From: Pseudogymnoascus destructans
Lineage: Eukaryota > Ascomycota > Leotiomycetes > Thelebolales > Thelebolaceae
DNA: 64,000 bases
Assembly: GCF_001641265.1 (NCBI RefSeq)
Contig: NW_020167520.1
Span: 434,001-498,000 of the forward strand
Direction of reading: 5' to 3'
Position numbers and translations under genes: made by a program. The notes beneath the pieces were generated by a model. That model made no database searches. It was not told the DNA's origin and was given only the letters and a program-made list of their open reading frames with translations. Of this stretch, positions 43,812 to 55,776 are shown one piece after another. The stretch's first letter is position 1, and each line of letters begins with the position of its first letter.

Positions 43812-43959
43812 TGACAGTGCATTGATGTATGTGATGTTGATTAATTGATTGAGGCAAGAGAGCTGCTCTATGGAATCTCTACGTGTGGAGGTGCTCGCTA
43901 GTCGAGTTCACTCAACCACGTCGTGCGGGCTCAATACCCAGAACCTCCAGAGTTCCTCA
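43812..43959 (-). repeat. Copia LTR (5' end of element)
   Basis: 148 bp, same as 38903-39050. Followed by target duplication GTTAC. Confidence 0.95.
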
Positions 43960-45239
43960 GTTACCACTCGTGCCGAGGAAGGAAAGAGAATGTTTGGCTT
44001 CAGTTGCAAGTTAATCCGTTGAAACGGTCAACAAACTTTATCCATCCCTGTCACAGGAACATGGTGGGGGTGGGGTTTGATATCGCAATGAATGGGAAAC
44101 TTACACTTACTTCTAGTTGTTTCTGACTTAACGATAGAGCACCCGGAGCTAAATATGCTGGATGTGCAACACCACCATGTGGTTGCGATAGACTCATCTT
44201 CGTCCTTATGCCCAATTGCTCTGATAGCATGCTGGTTGACGCGCCGATCTCATGTATCGTCGATGTGGCAACAGGCTCCGATAATTCCGTCGGCGTATTC
44301 GGCGGGGTGGCTGGCATTTGATGGGACATCTCTGAAGCCATGATCAACACAGAGGACTTAGGTGGATTGATGTGCGTCATGGGAGTTAATTCGTTTCTTG
44401 TGACAGGATAACCAGTGGCGCAGATGGCATTAGGGTCATTGCTAGAGCCGCATTCAATTCTGTATCTGGGAGGCAAGTATGCATTAAATCCTTGTATAAG
44501 ACTGGGATGCCCAGCAAATAATTCTGATATACGGCTGGTGACGCCAGGAGAGTCGATTCTTGGTAGCCATTATGTTAGCATGAAATGTGATAATGAAGTC
44601 GGCATGATTGGCTAGAGGGCTAACACTTTACTCTGGTAATCCAAGATGATTTGGAGGAACATTATATAGATATCCGGCTGATCAACGAATTCGAGTTTGA
44701 TTTGATCAAGATAGCTGCGAGCCTCCTGGGAATCTGTTATCAGTGATGAGTTGATTTTCCTGTCTATTGGAAGATTCGTGATGAGGAAGGAACGAGAATG
44801 ATTGCTCGGCTTCAGTTCCAAGTTACTCCGTTGCAACGGTGGACAAAAGTTCTCGGCCCCCGTCACAAGGGCGCATAAGACCTGATTCTGCCATTGCAGA
44901 GCGCTCACACTAACACATGGCCACGTCCCCACCACCATAGGAATATGGTGGTCTAGGGTTTGATATCGCAATGAATGGGGAACTTACACTCAACGTAACT
45001 TGTCGTTCCTGACCTAACGCTGAAGCACCCTGATCTGGACGTGCTGGATGTGCAACTCTGCCAGGTGATTGCGATGAACCCATCTTCATCGTCGATGTGG
45101 CAACAGGCTCCGATGATTCCTTCGGGGTATTCGGCGGGGGAGTTCGCATTTGATGGGGCATCTCTGGAGCCATGATTAACACAGAGAACTTAGGTGGATT
45201 GATGTGCGTGATGGAAAATATGGAGTAGATGACAGACAA
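43960..45239 (-). pseudogene. SIN3-like PAH-domain gene remnant
   Basis: Minus strand, right to left. A Pro/Ser/Thr-rich linker (THINPPKFSVLIMAPEM, 45239 to about 44995) comes first. Next is a PAH (paired amphipathic helix) domain split by an intron: ARSYLDQIKLEFVDQPDIY (about 44720-44660), then IDSPGVTSRISELFAGHPSLI and NAYLPPRYRIECG (about 44571-44457). A second copy of the linker follows (THINPPKSSVLIMASEM), and the sequence ends at the Copia target site 43960-43964. The linker duplication suggests a linker-PAH repeat architecture. SIN3 PAH domains bind repressors in histone-deacetylase complexes, but this fragment is far shorter than SIN3. The obvious GTAAAG...CCAAG intron leaves the PAH halves one base out of frame, so a lesion is likely. 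Confidence 0.65.
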
Positions 45240-46636
45240 GAGCTTGACGATGATTGACGAGTTTGGAGACTGCAGAGGTTTGTGATCGAACTTCTTGGGA
45301 ATCGCATGCCCTTATATATTTCTCAGTTCCTCTGCCATCGTGTTAACGCAAGACCAATCCCCCTGCAAACCAACAACGGCTGGGGGAGATCCTTCTCGTT
45401 CAGGATCACCACGGTTCGCGGTTGCAGCATCATGCATTGGCCGATTGAATAATCAAGAAGGTCCAAGAGTGCATAATGCAAACAACGCGGAGAGAAGCAC
45501 ATATCGGCAAGACAGTGTTGGGGGAGATCCTGGCTAGACCAATTTACGATGCAGCAGTGTGGGGGAAGCAGCCCATTGATGTGAGACCGTGAGAGCGTTC
45601 GAGCCGTGGATATTGTTGGAGAAAGGGTTTATGGATTGAAAGCTTCACAGACTACTCGCGACTCAATAGTATATCAGTTGTTTCTGCACGATGTACTACG
45701 CTTCTGCGGCTCTGGACTTGTCCTGTTATGTGCCTCCAGTCTTGGAAAACAACGAGTGGTCCATTTGGCTGCAAAGGATAGAACTGGCCTCGTGGGTTAT
45801 CTTAGGGATAACAAGGCCAAGCTACTTTCGCCCGCTCTGGAGACACTGGCCAAAGAATATAAGGTTCCCACTCTAAATGGTTAGTAAGATATGTTTCTGC
45901 TCGTCGATGAAGGCTGATTCGCAGCAGATCCTCAACTGGCAGATAACGTGGGAGGAGGATCTCGAAAACGTGTCAGAAATGACGGTTTGTGGCATTACTT
46001 CCGTACTTGTTTTGATACGACTGATTCGCAATAGCACAACAATCGCCACCAAGAAAGCGTAATAGTACTCAAACGAGAAGCTCAACCAGCCTCCGAGCGT
46101 CGTCGGAGATCGCATACGCCGTCCCTAAACAACGTCCCAGAATGTGGTACGAATCAATGAAACTTTGTCCTGTAATCCGCTAATTTCAAATACAATATGC
46201 AGACAATTCAAACTCACTGGACGGCTCTTCACTAGCCCCAGAACACACAGCTGCACAGACGAGCGGTATAGTTGCTTGTTCCTCAGTGAAATTAGTCAGG
46301 CTGACCAGAGATAGAAGTTTCTCTCTTCGGTGATATGCGTCCCACCCAAGAAGTTCGAGTTGAAGTACGAGGTGCAGATCTATTCAAGTTCCGTCAACAA
46401 AAATTTGGAGAATCCGGGACTGTTGCAATAAAATGCCCATTTGGTGGCAAACCATTGCCATCGGTTGGAATAGCATTCGGATCGTCAAATATACTATATG
46501 TTAAGATGGAGTTTTCAATGGAACTGTGCGGAGCAATTGTTGAGCATGTTAGAGTTGCAGAAGATAAAGTTTTGCGAGGTAAGATGAGGTGAATGAAGGC
46601 AAAGAAAAGTGAGAGAGCATAAAGTAGAGATCTGTC
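45240..46636. other. unrecognised frames, possible degraded gene
   Basis: + strand frames at 45606-45884 (92 aa, containing DRTGLVGYLRDNKAKLLSPALETLAKEYKV) and 46335-46592 (85 aa, from MRPTQEVRVEVRGADLFKF) look protein-like but match no family I know. They cannot be joined with confidence. A candidate intron lies at about 45880-45930. No function is proposed. Confidence 0.25.
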
Positions 46637-47025
46637 TCATGTCCAACGTCTTATGAAGCGATAAGTGGGCTTTCCCAATATGGAGCATAACTGGCCAGAC
46701 TTCACGACGACGATGCAATAGCCCGATTTCTCTCTTGGACCAGTCACTACATTTTCGTCCTCGTTCTCCAAACCACTGACTCTAACAGCCCCATCCTCGC
46801 TATTTCTCGTGACCAGGATTGCACACACACTCGAATCCGCTATGTCATACCCGCCGTTTCCAACAGTTTCTTCATCGATCTCGACATCTTCGCCGATCTG
46901 GTAGACGTCAGTATATGTCCATCCACATGTTGTTGTAAGTTACAGGATTGTCTTACCAGATCTGCGGAAGTTTTTTTAAGCTTCTGATCGTCCCGCGCAA
47001 TCTCGCTCGTAATACTCTTCTTCAT
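46637..47025 (-). CDS. small hypothetical protein, 109 aa
   Basis: Two exons, 47025-46957 and 46897-46637, with a 59-bp intron (GTAAGA donor, ACTGAC branch-like, CTACCAG end), join in frame. The N-terminus is Lys/Ser-rich (MKKSITSEIARDDQKLKK), followed by an acidic patch (IGEDVEIDEETV) and a C-terminal SGYCIVVVKSGQLCSILGKPTYRF. I do not recognise it. It may be the 3' part of a larger broken gene. Confidence 0.35.
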
Positions 47026-47714
47026 ATCTCTTAGGAGGTCAAGTAAAATAGAAATAACGCAGAAGATAAGAAGAGAGGTAAACCTAAAGGGACATTGAGA
47101 GTAGAGTCACTTACTGTATCCAAGCACCTACCTTTGTCATTCCTCTAAGCATATAAATCACTGAAAAAGGAAAAGAGAGAAGAAGGAAGAGGTTTCAATT
47201 CTAAATGCAAAGCTTCAACCTACTGTTGTGTATAGTCGCCCACAGATGGTCGCAACTAGGGACACCCAAAGTTCACAGAACATAAATACCAAAGGAAAAA
47301 GTCATAACTTACATGTGATGTGATACGTAGGTATGCTATGACTATCACCTGAAAACAGCTCCATGGATCTGGCATAGCAAAGGGCCAAAAACAGGGCCTG
47401 CCTTTGGACACCAACTATGAGCCTCCCCGGATACCCTGGATTATGCCGCCACTCTCCCCGGCCTCTCCCAGGATGCCTCAAATCAGAAGCATCTTGTGCA
47501 CCTTGCCGGTCTGAATGTCAAGATTTGCGCAATTTCCAAATTTGTATGGGGTTTCTGACGCCCAAAGGCCCCCTTTGGATTTTTGAAAAAACGGCAAAAG
47601 CATTTCTCGACCCCCATTTTGCCAAGGGTGTGTGTCTTGAGTCTGTAGAATCAAGGAATTTTGGTGGGAAGACAGATGACTTACCTGAGGGAGGCAATGC
47701 CAGAGAGGACACGA
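47026..47714. other. no gene seen
   Basis: Unique sequence. Short frames only. Confidence 0.3.
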
Positions 47715-48060
47715 GATATGCAGCTCGGCGAGCTTGCCGGTCGGGATGTTTGGATGCCGGCGATGGCCTGGAGACGTTTGGTGATGGGTAGCTTGGCGAG
47801 CTTGCTGGTCGGGATGTTTGGTGATGCCGGCGATGGCCTGGAGACGTTTGGTGATGGGTAGCTCGGCGAGCTTGCCGGTCGGGATGTTTTCATGATAGGT
47901 AGCTCGGCAAGCTTGCTGGACAGGGGAGGTTTTCGTGATAGGTAGCTCGGCGAGCTTGGCGGACAGGGGAGGTTTCTTTATGGCTGCCGATGGATTGGAG
48001 ATATTGGTCGAGGGCCTGAGATATTCATTGGGAGGCAGCTCGGCAAGCTTTCCAATTGGA
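47715..48060. repeat. tandem repeats of ~55-70 bp
   Basis: About five to six variable units. The core is GAGCTTGCCGGTCGGGATGTTT followed in some by GATGCCGGCGATGGCCTGGA and GTTTGGTGATGGGTAGCTCGG. Two units at 47755-47880 are nearly identical. All reading frames through it are repeats. Confidence 0.8.
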
Positions 48061-48699
48061 TATATTTGCTTCTTGGGGGTATAATTGATGGATTTCAATC
48101 TGCACCAAGGTTAGCCAGCTGTTGGTTCTAGGAAAGGCGGAGAGATCATCCTGGGGTATGCTTTGGGCCAGGTTGATGCAAGCTTCAGAGATGCTCGGAA
48201 AAGGTCCAGAGATATTCTAGGATGCTAGAAATGCATTGATTTGATGGTTGGGTGAGGTCAAATGATGCTTTGACGAACTCGAAGAGCTCGGAATAAGGCT
48301 TGAGAGCAAGAATCCAACTGGCTTTTTCAAATCCAAACATTTCGTTCAAGTGAAATTAACTTATCTGACCTTACTGAATCAATACCAACTCTGATGGTAG
48401 ATCAAACCTTCAGCGAAGGTTGATTCGACGACTGGCTGTGAGTTGGAGGTGAGGCGGCTCTTACTTTGAGTATTGGCGTGGGATCGCCAAACACGGAAGG
48501 CGGGGATGGGCAGTTTTGACATCACCATCCTCAGACCATCAGGACTAGCATCATAGGTAGAAATAGGAATAGATAAGTATACGGGTAATTGGATACATTT
48601 ATTAAAGCTACAGCTACAGCTACAACCTCACCTCTGGTCTGTAAAAGCGCTCCTGTTTCTTCATATCCCTATGTCCCCTATATCCCCATGCCTACTCTC
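48061..48699. other. no gene seen
   Basis: Between tandem repeats and the transposase remnant. Contains a short (AGCTAC)n run at about 48605-48625. Confidence 0.35.
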
Positions 48700-51600
48700 T
48701 CACATCAGCCCTACATCCCACCAACAATGAATGAACTTTGCTGAATTACTTGAAGCAGCCAAAGATAACTGCTCAGCGTGGTATTTCATGGTGTTCAATC
48801 TCAAGCCGCCCTTCCCAAATGGCGCCGGTTCATTCCTTCTTGTGGGATCTGTGTCAACGTTATAAACCGGCTTGGTGCCAATACCTGGGAGACCAACAAT
48901 CATCTGTGTCGAGTTTTTGATTCTTACCAACGGCAACATGACCAGCTCATCCTCCTCTCCGCAATCTTCAAGCTCGGTGACAAGGACAAACAGCCGCTTC
49001 TCACCTAGTACCCGCTCATGAACAAGGCGCATGTCGAAACGACACATGGTGCTACCACGAACAAAGAATGCGTTCCTAGTCTCAAAAGTAATGCGGCGCT
49101 GGGCTTTTGATCAGCTACTATCAAGTTAATAATATTAGGAAATGGGAAACTCACGGATCTGTAAATCCAAGCTGGGAGAACCATTCAATTGGTTGTGTTC
49201 CCAGAATTGTTATATGCGGCATCTGATAGTCTTTTGTATATGCCTGCTGGAGCTGACAAATAAATGGATGCTGTGCTGGATCCCCTTCATAGATAATGGG
49301 AGATCGAGGTCATTTTGAATGAAGGCCCGTGAAGCACATCTCATTGCCCTTGGCCGGATATGTGCTGCATCTTCCAATATGCCTGGGGTTATCTCTTCGA
49401 CATTATCAGGTTGCTCTGGAGATGGCATAATCTGGCCCATAAGACTTGGGCATTTCTCGTAGAGAGATTTCAACTGACTTGAAATCTCTGGCTTAGAATA
49501 CTTGAATGCTCCTTGGAGCAGGAGCCGAATGGTCGTGTTGACTGACTCGCGCATCATCAAAGAACGCTCAACTGAGCGTCCATTTAGTGACTCCGCCCAC
49601 TTCTTAAAAAGTCTATCTCAATAATCAGAATAGAATCAAATAAACAAGGGGAGGACAACCTACTTATGCTTGTCCTCGCAATGGAGAACATTGCAGCTGA
49701 AACTATTTCCATACCTCCCAATTGTATCGTTGATATGGGCTCCTTGGTGGACGTTCGGCCGGCTGCGCCATTTTATATAATCGTCGAGGGATCCTGATGC
49801 TGTCTTTAAATCCATCATAATTCGAACTGGTAACCAGTTCGAATTCTTGTTGCACCGACTGCTCGATTAAATCTATAACACTGCAGAAATCCTAGGTAGC
49901 TGTGTCGACACTTGGTGGAGTAACTGATGGCGTTAGAGATGCGTGCCCCTTTCCTTTCCCTTTTCCCTTGCCTTGGTTCCGAACTTTCATCTGTGAAGCC
50001 AGAGATGCAGCGTTGCAGAGCCCCCGATACATGCTACGGCCCTCAAATATTGCCTTCTCGGCATCCTGGTGCTGTCCAGGGTTCATCCTCCACGCGCAAG
50101 TGGTTGCATTCGACTTGGCTATCGATGCAAAAGCAAGCACAACAAGCTGTTCTGCGTCAGCTTTAATAGTCTCAGTTTCGTTCGAAATTCAGATTGCATG
50201 GCCTTATAAAACCTCCACTCAATATCTTCCTTCTCGAGTGGCATGCATCGCAATATCAGGGGCATTTGCATCGAGGCCATCCCAGCCTCAGAGAGGCTCC
50301 AGGATTTAAGATGATGAAGGGGCGACTGTCATCGTCCCCATCTTGCTGGCGATGGGAACCTTGTGAACTCTCTAAAGTATTTTTGAAGTCCCGATTTCGA
50401 CAGTATTGCCGTTGTGAGGAGAAGCTGGGATTGCTTCCCTTGCCCGCCATATTCTTAATGACACACATCCAGAGGCCGACTCAGCACAATATCAAGCGCT
50501 GGTGATATTTTGAACAACGCAGGCTCGGTTTTCACGCATCCCCCATTGCTGGTACCACGCCTTCTTTTTTGCAGGAGGAAGTGTGCTTCCATGCTCCCGG
50601 AGCTGGACTTGGTGATGGTGGTATCGGCCAAGCCTCATGTAGTCAAAGTGGATGTCTCCATGCTCCTCTTTCGAGGCCAAGCAGCTTCTGCAGCCCTCGG
50701 CTGCGTTCTGGCATAGTATCCCGGCATTATCATTCTGCTGGGGCATGTCCCCAATATATCCTAGCGTAAAAGCCATAACCAGCTCATCGCCATTGATATT
50801 AAGGGACATGCCCCTATCCAGCTTCAGGAGGTCCAAAATGGACAGCAGAACATCATCCAGGTTTGACATGCGGTCCAAGAGTGATCACAAAGACATTTGC
50901 ACGATGCATCCGCGTCTTAAGGGGCTGGGCAGCAAGTGTAACATACATACCCAGTCATTGATCGGTACATATTGCGATACAAACCAAAACCATCAATGAA
51001 CATGAGCCATGGGACTGAGATAAAGCCTTGTTTGAGGGCTTTAACTATCCATTCTCGCCCGTAGGCCTTCAGTTCAAGCTCCGCCACATGTGGGTGGGAT
51101 TGCGCAGCCGGCCGTATCTCTTCGTGCATGGTGTTCAACACCCTTCTGATTTGTGACTGTGGTTTGAAGCCATGATCCTGTTGACCTAGAATCCCGTTCC
51201 CAAACGTGTAGTCTACCGTTATATCAGGCTGCTGGACTAAATCCTCGGGCAAAACAAACTCGAAGTCATCTTCGGATAAGAGCTTCTCAAGGCGAGTCAG
51301 TGGGACTGGCGATTCAGACCCAATGTTTCTGATCTTTGGTGATAACTCAGCTGTTGAATAGACCATCTGGACTTTACAACTGGCTTGCCTCTCTCGATGG
51401 CGTCTGTTCTTTTATCGATTCCAATGCTATAAACTCGGCCAACTCAGACGCCGCCTTTCTTCTTCGAGTTATACTCCACAAACTCAGAGCAGATAACTGG
51501 TAGCCTATCGGAGAATGTAATATGCTCTCCAGACATTGTCCGGAGCGAGCAAAGCCACACATCACATTCCCATATCTTGTTTGGGGTATCCACGAACGCC

Positions 51601-52487
51601 CCGAGTCCCTTCCAGAAGTCCTTGTGGAGGTCTTCCGCTGACAATATTGCAGTTACCAACATTGCAACATCAAACCAGTGTGCATCAGCCTGGCGGTCCT
51701 TTCTCGGGCCTGTCTTCTCTGCTGGCGTCATTGTCGGGAGCTTCTCTTGGTTGAGATCAACCATCTTGTGCTGTAGTGGGAGCAATGGCAGTTGTGCCAT
51801 AAACTGTTTCTTTAGAGTTGTAACATCTCGTGGCAACTCTACTGCTTTGATGTTAAGATCTTGTCCAAGAGGTAATCCCTCATTAAGACCTTGATAGGCC
51901 TGCCGGGACAGATTGTACTTTTCGGCCCACATGGCCATGAACGCCAGGTATGGGCTGAATGGCTGTGATGATCGGTTGTGCTGGACAAGCTCAGAATCAT
52001 CTTCGCCAAGGATGGAAGCGTGTTCAGTGGCAGCTGGAATGGGGGGAGGGGGCATCCTCAAGTCATCAGGAAGGAAGTCCTCCGTAGGGATCTCTAGCAC
52101 AAAGACGTCATTTCTGGCAGTGTCAGCATATGGAACTGTCGTGGCAGGATCATCCACAGGAATGTGGCCTGAAAGATCCTGGATTGCTTTCTCGGTGATT
52201 TCCTGGAGATCTTGGGGTTGGGGCAGGGGCATGTCGATATCAGAATCGCTGTTGCTGCCAATTGTGTCATAGTCATTATCATAGTCATCACTAGCATCAC
52301 CATTAATCATAGCGTTAAACTGTATACTTGTATCTGATGGCTGATCTCCATGGTTTCCTGCCTGTATACCTAATGCATTATGTCCACCACTGTCGACTGC
52401 TGGTGCACTGGGCCTAGGGATTGGAGCCCGGAACAAATGTGCCCTCTTCTTCAGTCGAGATCGCAAGGGTCGAGGAGGCATTGCCAA
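48700..52487 (-). pseudogene. Tnp2-like (CACTA/CMC-type) transposase remnant
   Basis: ATG at 52487. The N-terminal 347 codons are open: an acidic, Pro-rich region, then FWKGLGAFVDTPNKIWECDVWLCS. Conserved segments then continue in shifting frames: LMFIDGFGLYRNMYRSMTG (about 50980), LDRGMSLNINGDELVMAFTLGYIGDMPQQN (about 50810-50740), a CRSCLASKEEHGDIHFDYMRLGRYHHH zinc/His block (about 50680-50610), and a C-terminal half down to 48700 (LFKKWAESLNGRSVERSLMMRESVN, VRGSTMCRFDMRLVHERVLGE). This matches the large fungal transposases related to plant Tnp2/En-Spm. Changes of frame near 51450, 51370, 50950 and 50880 mark it as dead. TIRs were not found. Confidence 0.7.
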
Positions 52488-52798
52488 AGATAGCCAGCTA
52501 TGGCTGACCTATGTATTGGGTGGTTGCAGTCGACCAATCTTCTGGTTTTTGGCTCAAGTCCGGTTGCACCCAAATCCACTTTATATTTCCAACCTCCAAA
52601 TGAGGTGTTTAAGATATCTTGGATTTTTCCAGGGCTAGGAAAACCTGGGAAGCTCTGAGCAAAATCCTGTTTGGGGGGGGGGACTGTTGATGAAGCACAG
52701 CATGTGTCAGCTGACCACCTTGGAGAAGTGGTTTCACAGGAGCTAAGAGTTTCCAGCAGCAAGAGATTTGAATGTCCTCGAGGAGCTGAGATGTGGTT

Positions 52799-53125
52799 TA
52801 GCGACAGCTCACAATGCCTGGGATGTTTTGGCGACAGCTCACAATGCCTGGGATGTTTTGGCGACAGCTCACGATGCCTGGGAGCTTTCAGCAATAGATC
52901 GGTGATGGGGCTGGATGCCCAGGATATTTCAGCGACAGCTCACGATGCCTAGGAGCTTTCAGCAATAGATTGATGACAGGGCTGCATGCCCAGGATGTTT
53001 CAGCGATAGATTGGTGATAGGGCTGGATGCCTAGGATGTTTTGGTGATGGATTGATGACAGGGCTGGATACCCGGGGGCTTTTGGTGATGGATTGGTGAT
53101 GGGGCTGGATACCCAGGGACTTTTG
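52799..53125. repeat. tandem repeats, ~30-60-bp units
   Basis: GGCGACAGCTCACAATGCCT units (three at 52800-52885) pass into GGGCTGGATGCCCAGGAT(A/G)TTT and ATTGGTGATGG units to 53125. No homology seen to the repeats at 47715-48060. Confidence 0.8.
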
Positions 53126-53860
53126 ATATCTAGAGAGAATTTCCAGTGCTAAGGCGATTCTGAGAGATTTGTTTGGTAGCTAGAGAGAACAGCTTCGAAA
53201 GAACTTGGTGTTTCTAGTGCTGCGGGGGGAGTATCTTTTCTAACGATTTTTTTCTAGCCTCAGTATATCGGTTTGGTTGGTGAACTTGAGGGCAACGAGG
53301 CACAGGTATGAGCTGCCAAGATACAAACAGGTTGGAGGTATAAGTGGCCAAGCTGTAGATGGGTCGGAGAATAGTTCAGAGAGAAAAACTCATGCCGTGA
53401 GGTGAACACACAAGGATATTTGCTCCAGACAGTGAGGTTGTTTCAGCAAGTTATCAGTCTGACACGTTTGCTGAACTTTGCTTCTGTTCTGAGGCATTGT
53501 GTGAACCTATAAAACAATTAGTAATGATCAAGATTCCTTTTTTTCCTTGACTTACTTCTTCTTTCTTCTGTGGGCAGTGTTGACACGAGGTGAGGTTGGT
53601 GATGAGGTGGAAAAGTGAGAAACGGCTGTGAATCACAGTGGTCATGTGACCGTTTTGGGATTTGAAGCCATTTCCACCATTACTGCCTACATCACTACCA
53701 TATCTGCAGCATCACTAAGGGTTGAAGGTTGTCACCTATCGGAAGTCTTTCATCATTTATATTATTTGATTTCTTATTCTGTCTGTTATCTTGTGCCAGT
53801 AGGCAAATCTCTCTGTTTATTTCTATCAAACTAGGCATTCTGTTCATCACTCTCATCAAA
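53126..53860. other. no gene seen
   Basis: Only short frames. Confidence 0.3.
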
Positions 53861-55121
53861 ATGCGACCATTTGATCCACCGCAGAAACGGTCCCGCGTTA
53901 TGCCTCTGACGCCTAACAATACAGAGTCACACATTGATGTGAGTTGTTTTCTATCTTTCTATGCTTATAACTAATGCCTATTTAGCCCCTCCTTCGAAGT
54001 CGCAGCGTTTTCGATGATGATCTGTCAGAACATGCATCAAACGACGGCCATGACCAGCTCTCTGAGCGTGAGATTACCCCGACCCAGGACGAACCAGCTT
54101 TATCAAGAAGCTCCCTCCGATTATACGTCCGCAACACTGCATCTGCCTCATCCAAAAAAAGGAAGCATGCATCCGCAAAGCAGCGCGCTGCTGAGCTGAA
54201 GCAGCCGGCGCAATGGTTGAAAGTCAAGGGCAAAAGGCCATTGGAAATGTACACCCAGGACGGCTTGACCAAATAATTACAGCTGAAATGAATGTCTATC
54301 AAGCTACAAACTTCTCGCAAGACCCGGAAGGTTTCTGGAAGGAGAAAACCGATGCAATTGATAGAGAGGCACGATTTCTTCTGCTGCAACATTTCACGCA
54401 TGACCTCCCTGGTTTAAAGGAAGAAGCAATCCGCAAAGTGGTCCCAAACTTGCCCCCGTATTCACGGGCGTTCGAGAGTTTGCGCTGCCTTATCCAGGAC
54501 AAGATGCGAGGCTGGAAGTATCATCTTCGGAATGACATCTTGGTAAGTAATTGGATCTACAAAACATATTAAGGTATGGTCTCACATATCTTAGGCGCAT
54601 GTCAAAACAGCCATGGAGGCTGACGAATCGGGGCTCCTTGCGTCTTGTGGTAATATGAAGGACCTTGTGAAGACATTTCAAAGACGTTTTACTCCGGAGA
54701 ACTTCTTTGAGGTTTCCAATTCGTGTGCCACTATTTGAGCCTCGAAGAAAGCACTCGGCTGGCGCAACTGTACGCCATTGATATCTACGCGCACTTCTGT
54801 GCAAGGGCAAAGCTGATGGCCGATTGGGAGTCTGACCAAAACCACACGGAACACCACCCGCACTCACGCGCAAATGTGACAAAATATATGGAACAATTCT
54901 CACTCTTAGAGACATACGACTTACTCAAACGCGATGCCTTTTTTGAGGTGGTCCACAAGACTACCAACGGCAAAGCACCAAAGGCTCTCACATTCAGTGA
55001 GCTGGTGAAAGCTGACGATTACTTCCCAACGTTCTCAAAGCTGCCAGCGCCAGATGTGAGAGGAGGACCCCCGATGTGGACAACAAGTGGCTGCAATAAC
55101 CTTTTTGTTCCTTCTGTTTGA
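53861..55121 (+). pseudogene. unrecognised fungal gene, frameshifted
   Basis: ATG at 53861 (MRPFDPPQKRSR). Intron 53940-53985 (GTGAGT...TTTAG) leads into a Ser/Lys-rich segment ending DGLTK and a stop near 54275. The next frame carries ITAEMNVYQATNFSQDPEGFWKE and LPPYSRAFESLRCLIQDKMRGWKYH. An intron from 54543 (GTAAGT) to about 54595 is followed by KTAMEADESGLL. Another shift near 54712 leads to LSLEESTRLAQLYAIDIYAHFCARAKLM and KAPKALTFSELV. The introns are canonical, so it was a real gene. I do not recognise the family. It may have belonged to the neighbouring transposon or be host cargo. Confidence 0.45.
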
Positions 55122-55490
55122 GATGAAGGAAACTTACGGCCACGGATGAGCTTTTGTGGCAGTGGTGTAATGCTGCATGAATACTGGCTTGGCTTGGGAT
55201 AATGGATTTTCCGTGGAGTATATCTCTGCGATGGCATTGCTAGGCTGGCTGGAGATATGGTTTTGGGGGCGGCTGGAATCATGGAATATCGTAGGCTTCA
55301 TGTCGCATGGCTGTCGGGCTAGGCGATGTCATCAGATTTGGGCAGTTAGGGCTGGAATTTGCATCAGAGATGGCTATATTATTGAAGCTATTGAAGCTAT
55401 ATACAATGAAAGATTGTTCCTAGTGCCTTCTTGGGGAGCTCAATAAGGTGACCAGATGCATTGTGGTAGCATTAACAAAGGTGACTGAGG
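55122..55490. other. no gene seen
   Basis: Unique sequence without a supported feature. Confidence 0.3.
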
Positions 55491-55493
55491 CGG

Positions 55494-55572
55494 GGCGACG
55501 AGACGGGACGGGACGGGACGGGACCAGACGAGACGAGACGGGACGGGACCAGACGAGACGGGACGGGACAAA
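55494..55572. repeat. (GACGG)n/(GACGA)n microsatellite
   Basis: Pentamer repeat GACGG with GACGA and GACCA variants. Confidence 0.9.
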
Positions 55573-55776
55573 ACGACAAGGTGAGACAAAGACTAGTCAA
55601 GGATACTTGCAGGAAAGGCGAAAGTGTGATGGCACTAGAACCGATAACAAGCTTATCTACTTGCTATCATCATCGCTCTTTGACAGACGACACTCCAACC
55701 TTCGCCGTTCAATTCATTTTGGTTTCGCCAACAGCATTTGTTATGCCTAAAAGTAGGCTCTTCGCGTCACTGCCGA

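Larger units (their letters stand above)
38903..43959 (-). mobile_element. Ty1/Copia retrotransposon, defective
   Basis: 148-bp LTRs at 38903-39050 and 43812-43959 that look identical by eye, with the exact target duplication GTTAC (38898-38902, 43960-43964). Coding runs on the minus strand in Copia order: gag, zinc knuckle, protease, integrase, RT, RNase H. PPT-like GGCCTGGGGGGTG abuts the 3' LTR. The primer site is adjacent to the 5' LTR. Pol is broken by several frameshifts and by an internal inversion at about 40208-40320. Total 5057 bp. Confidence 0.95.
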
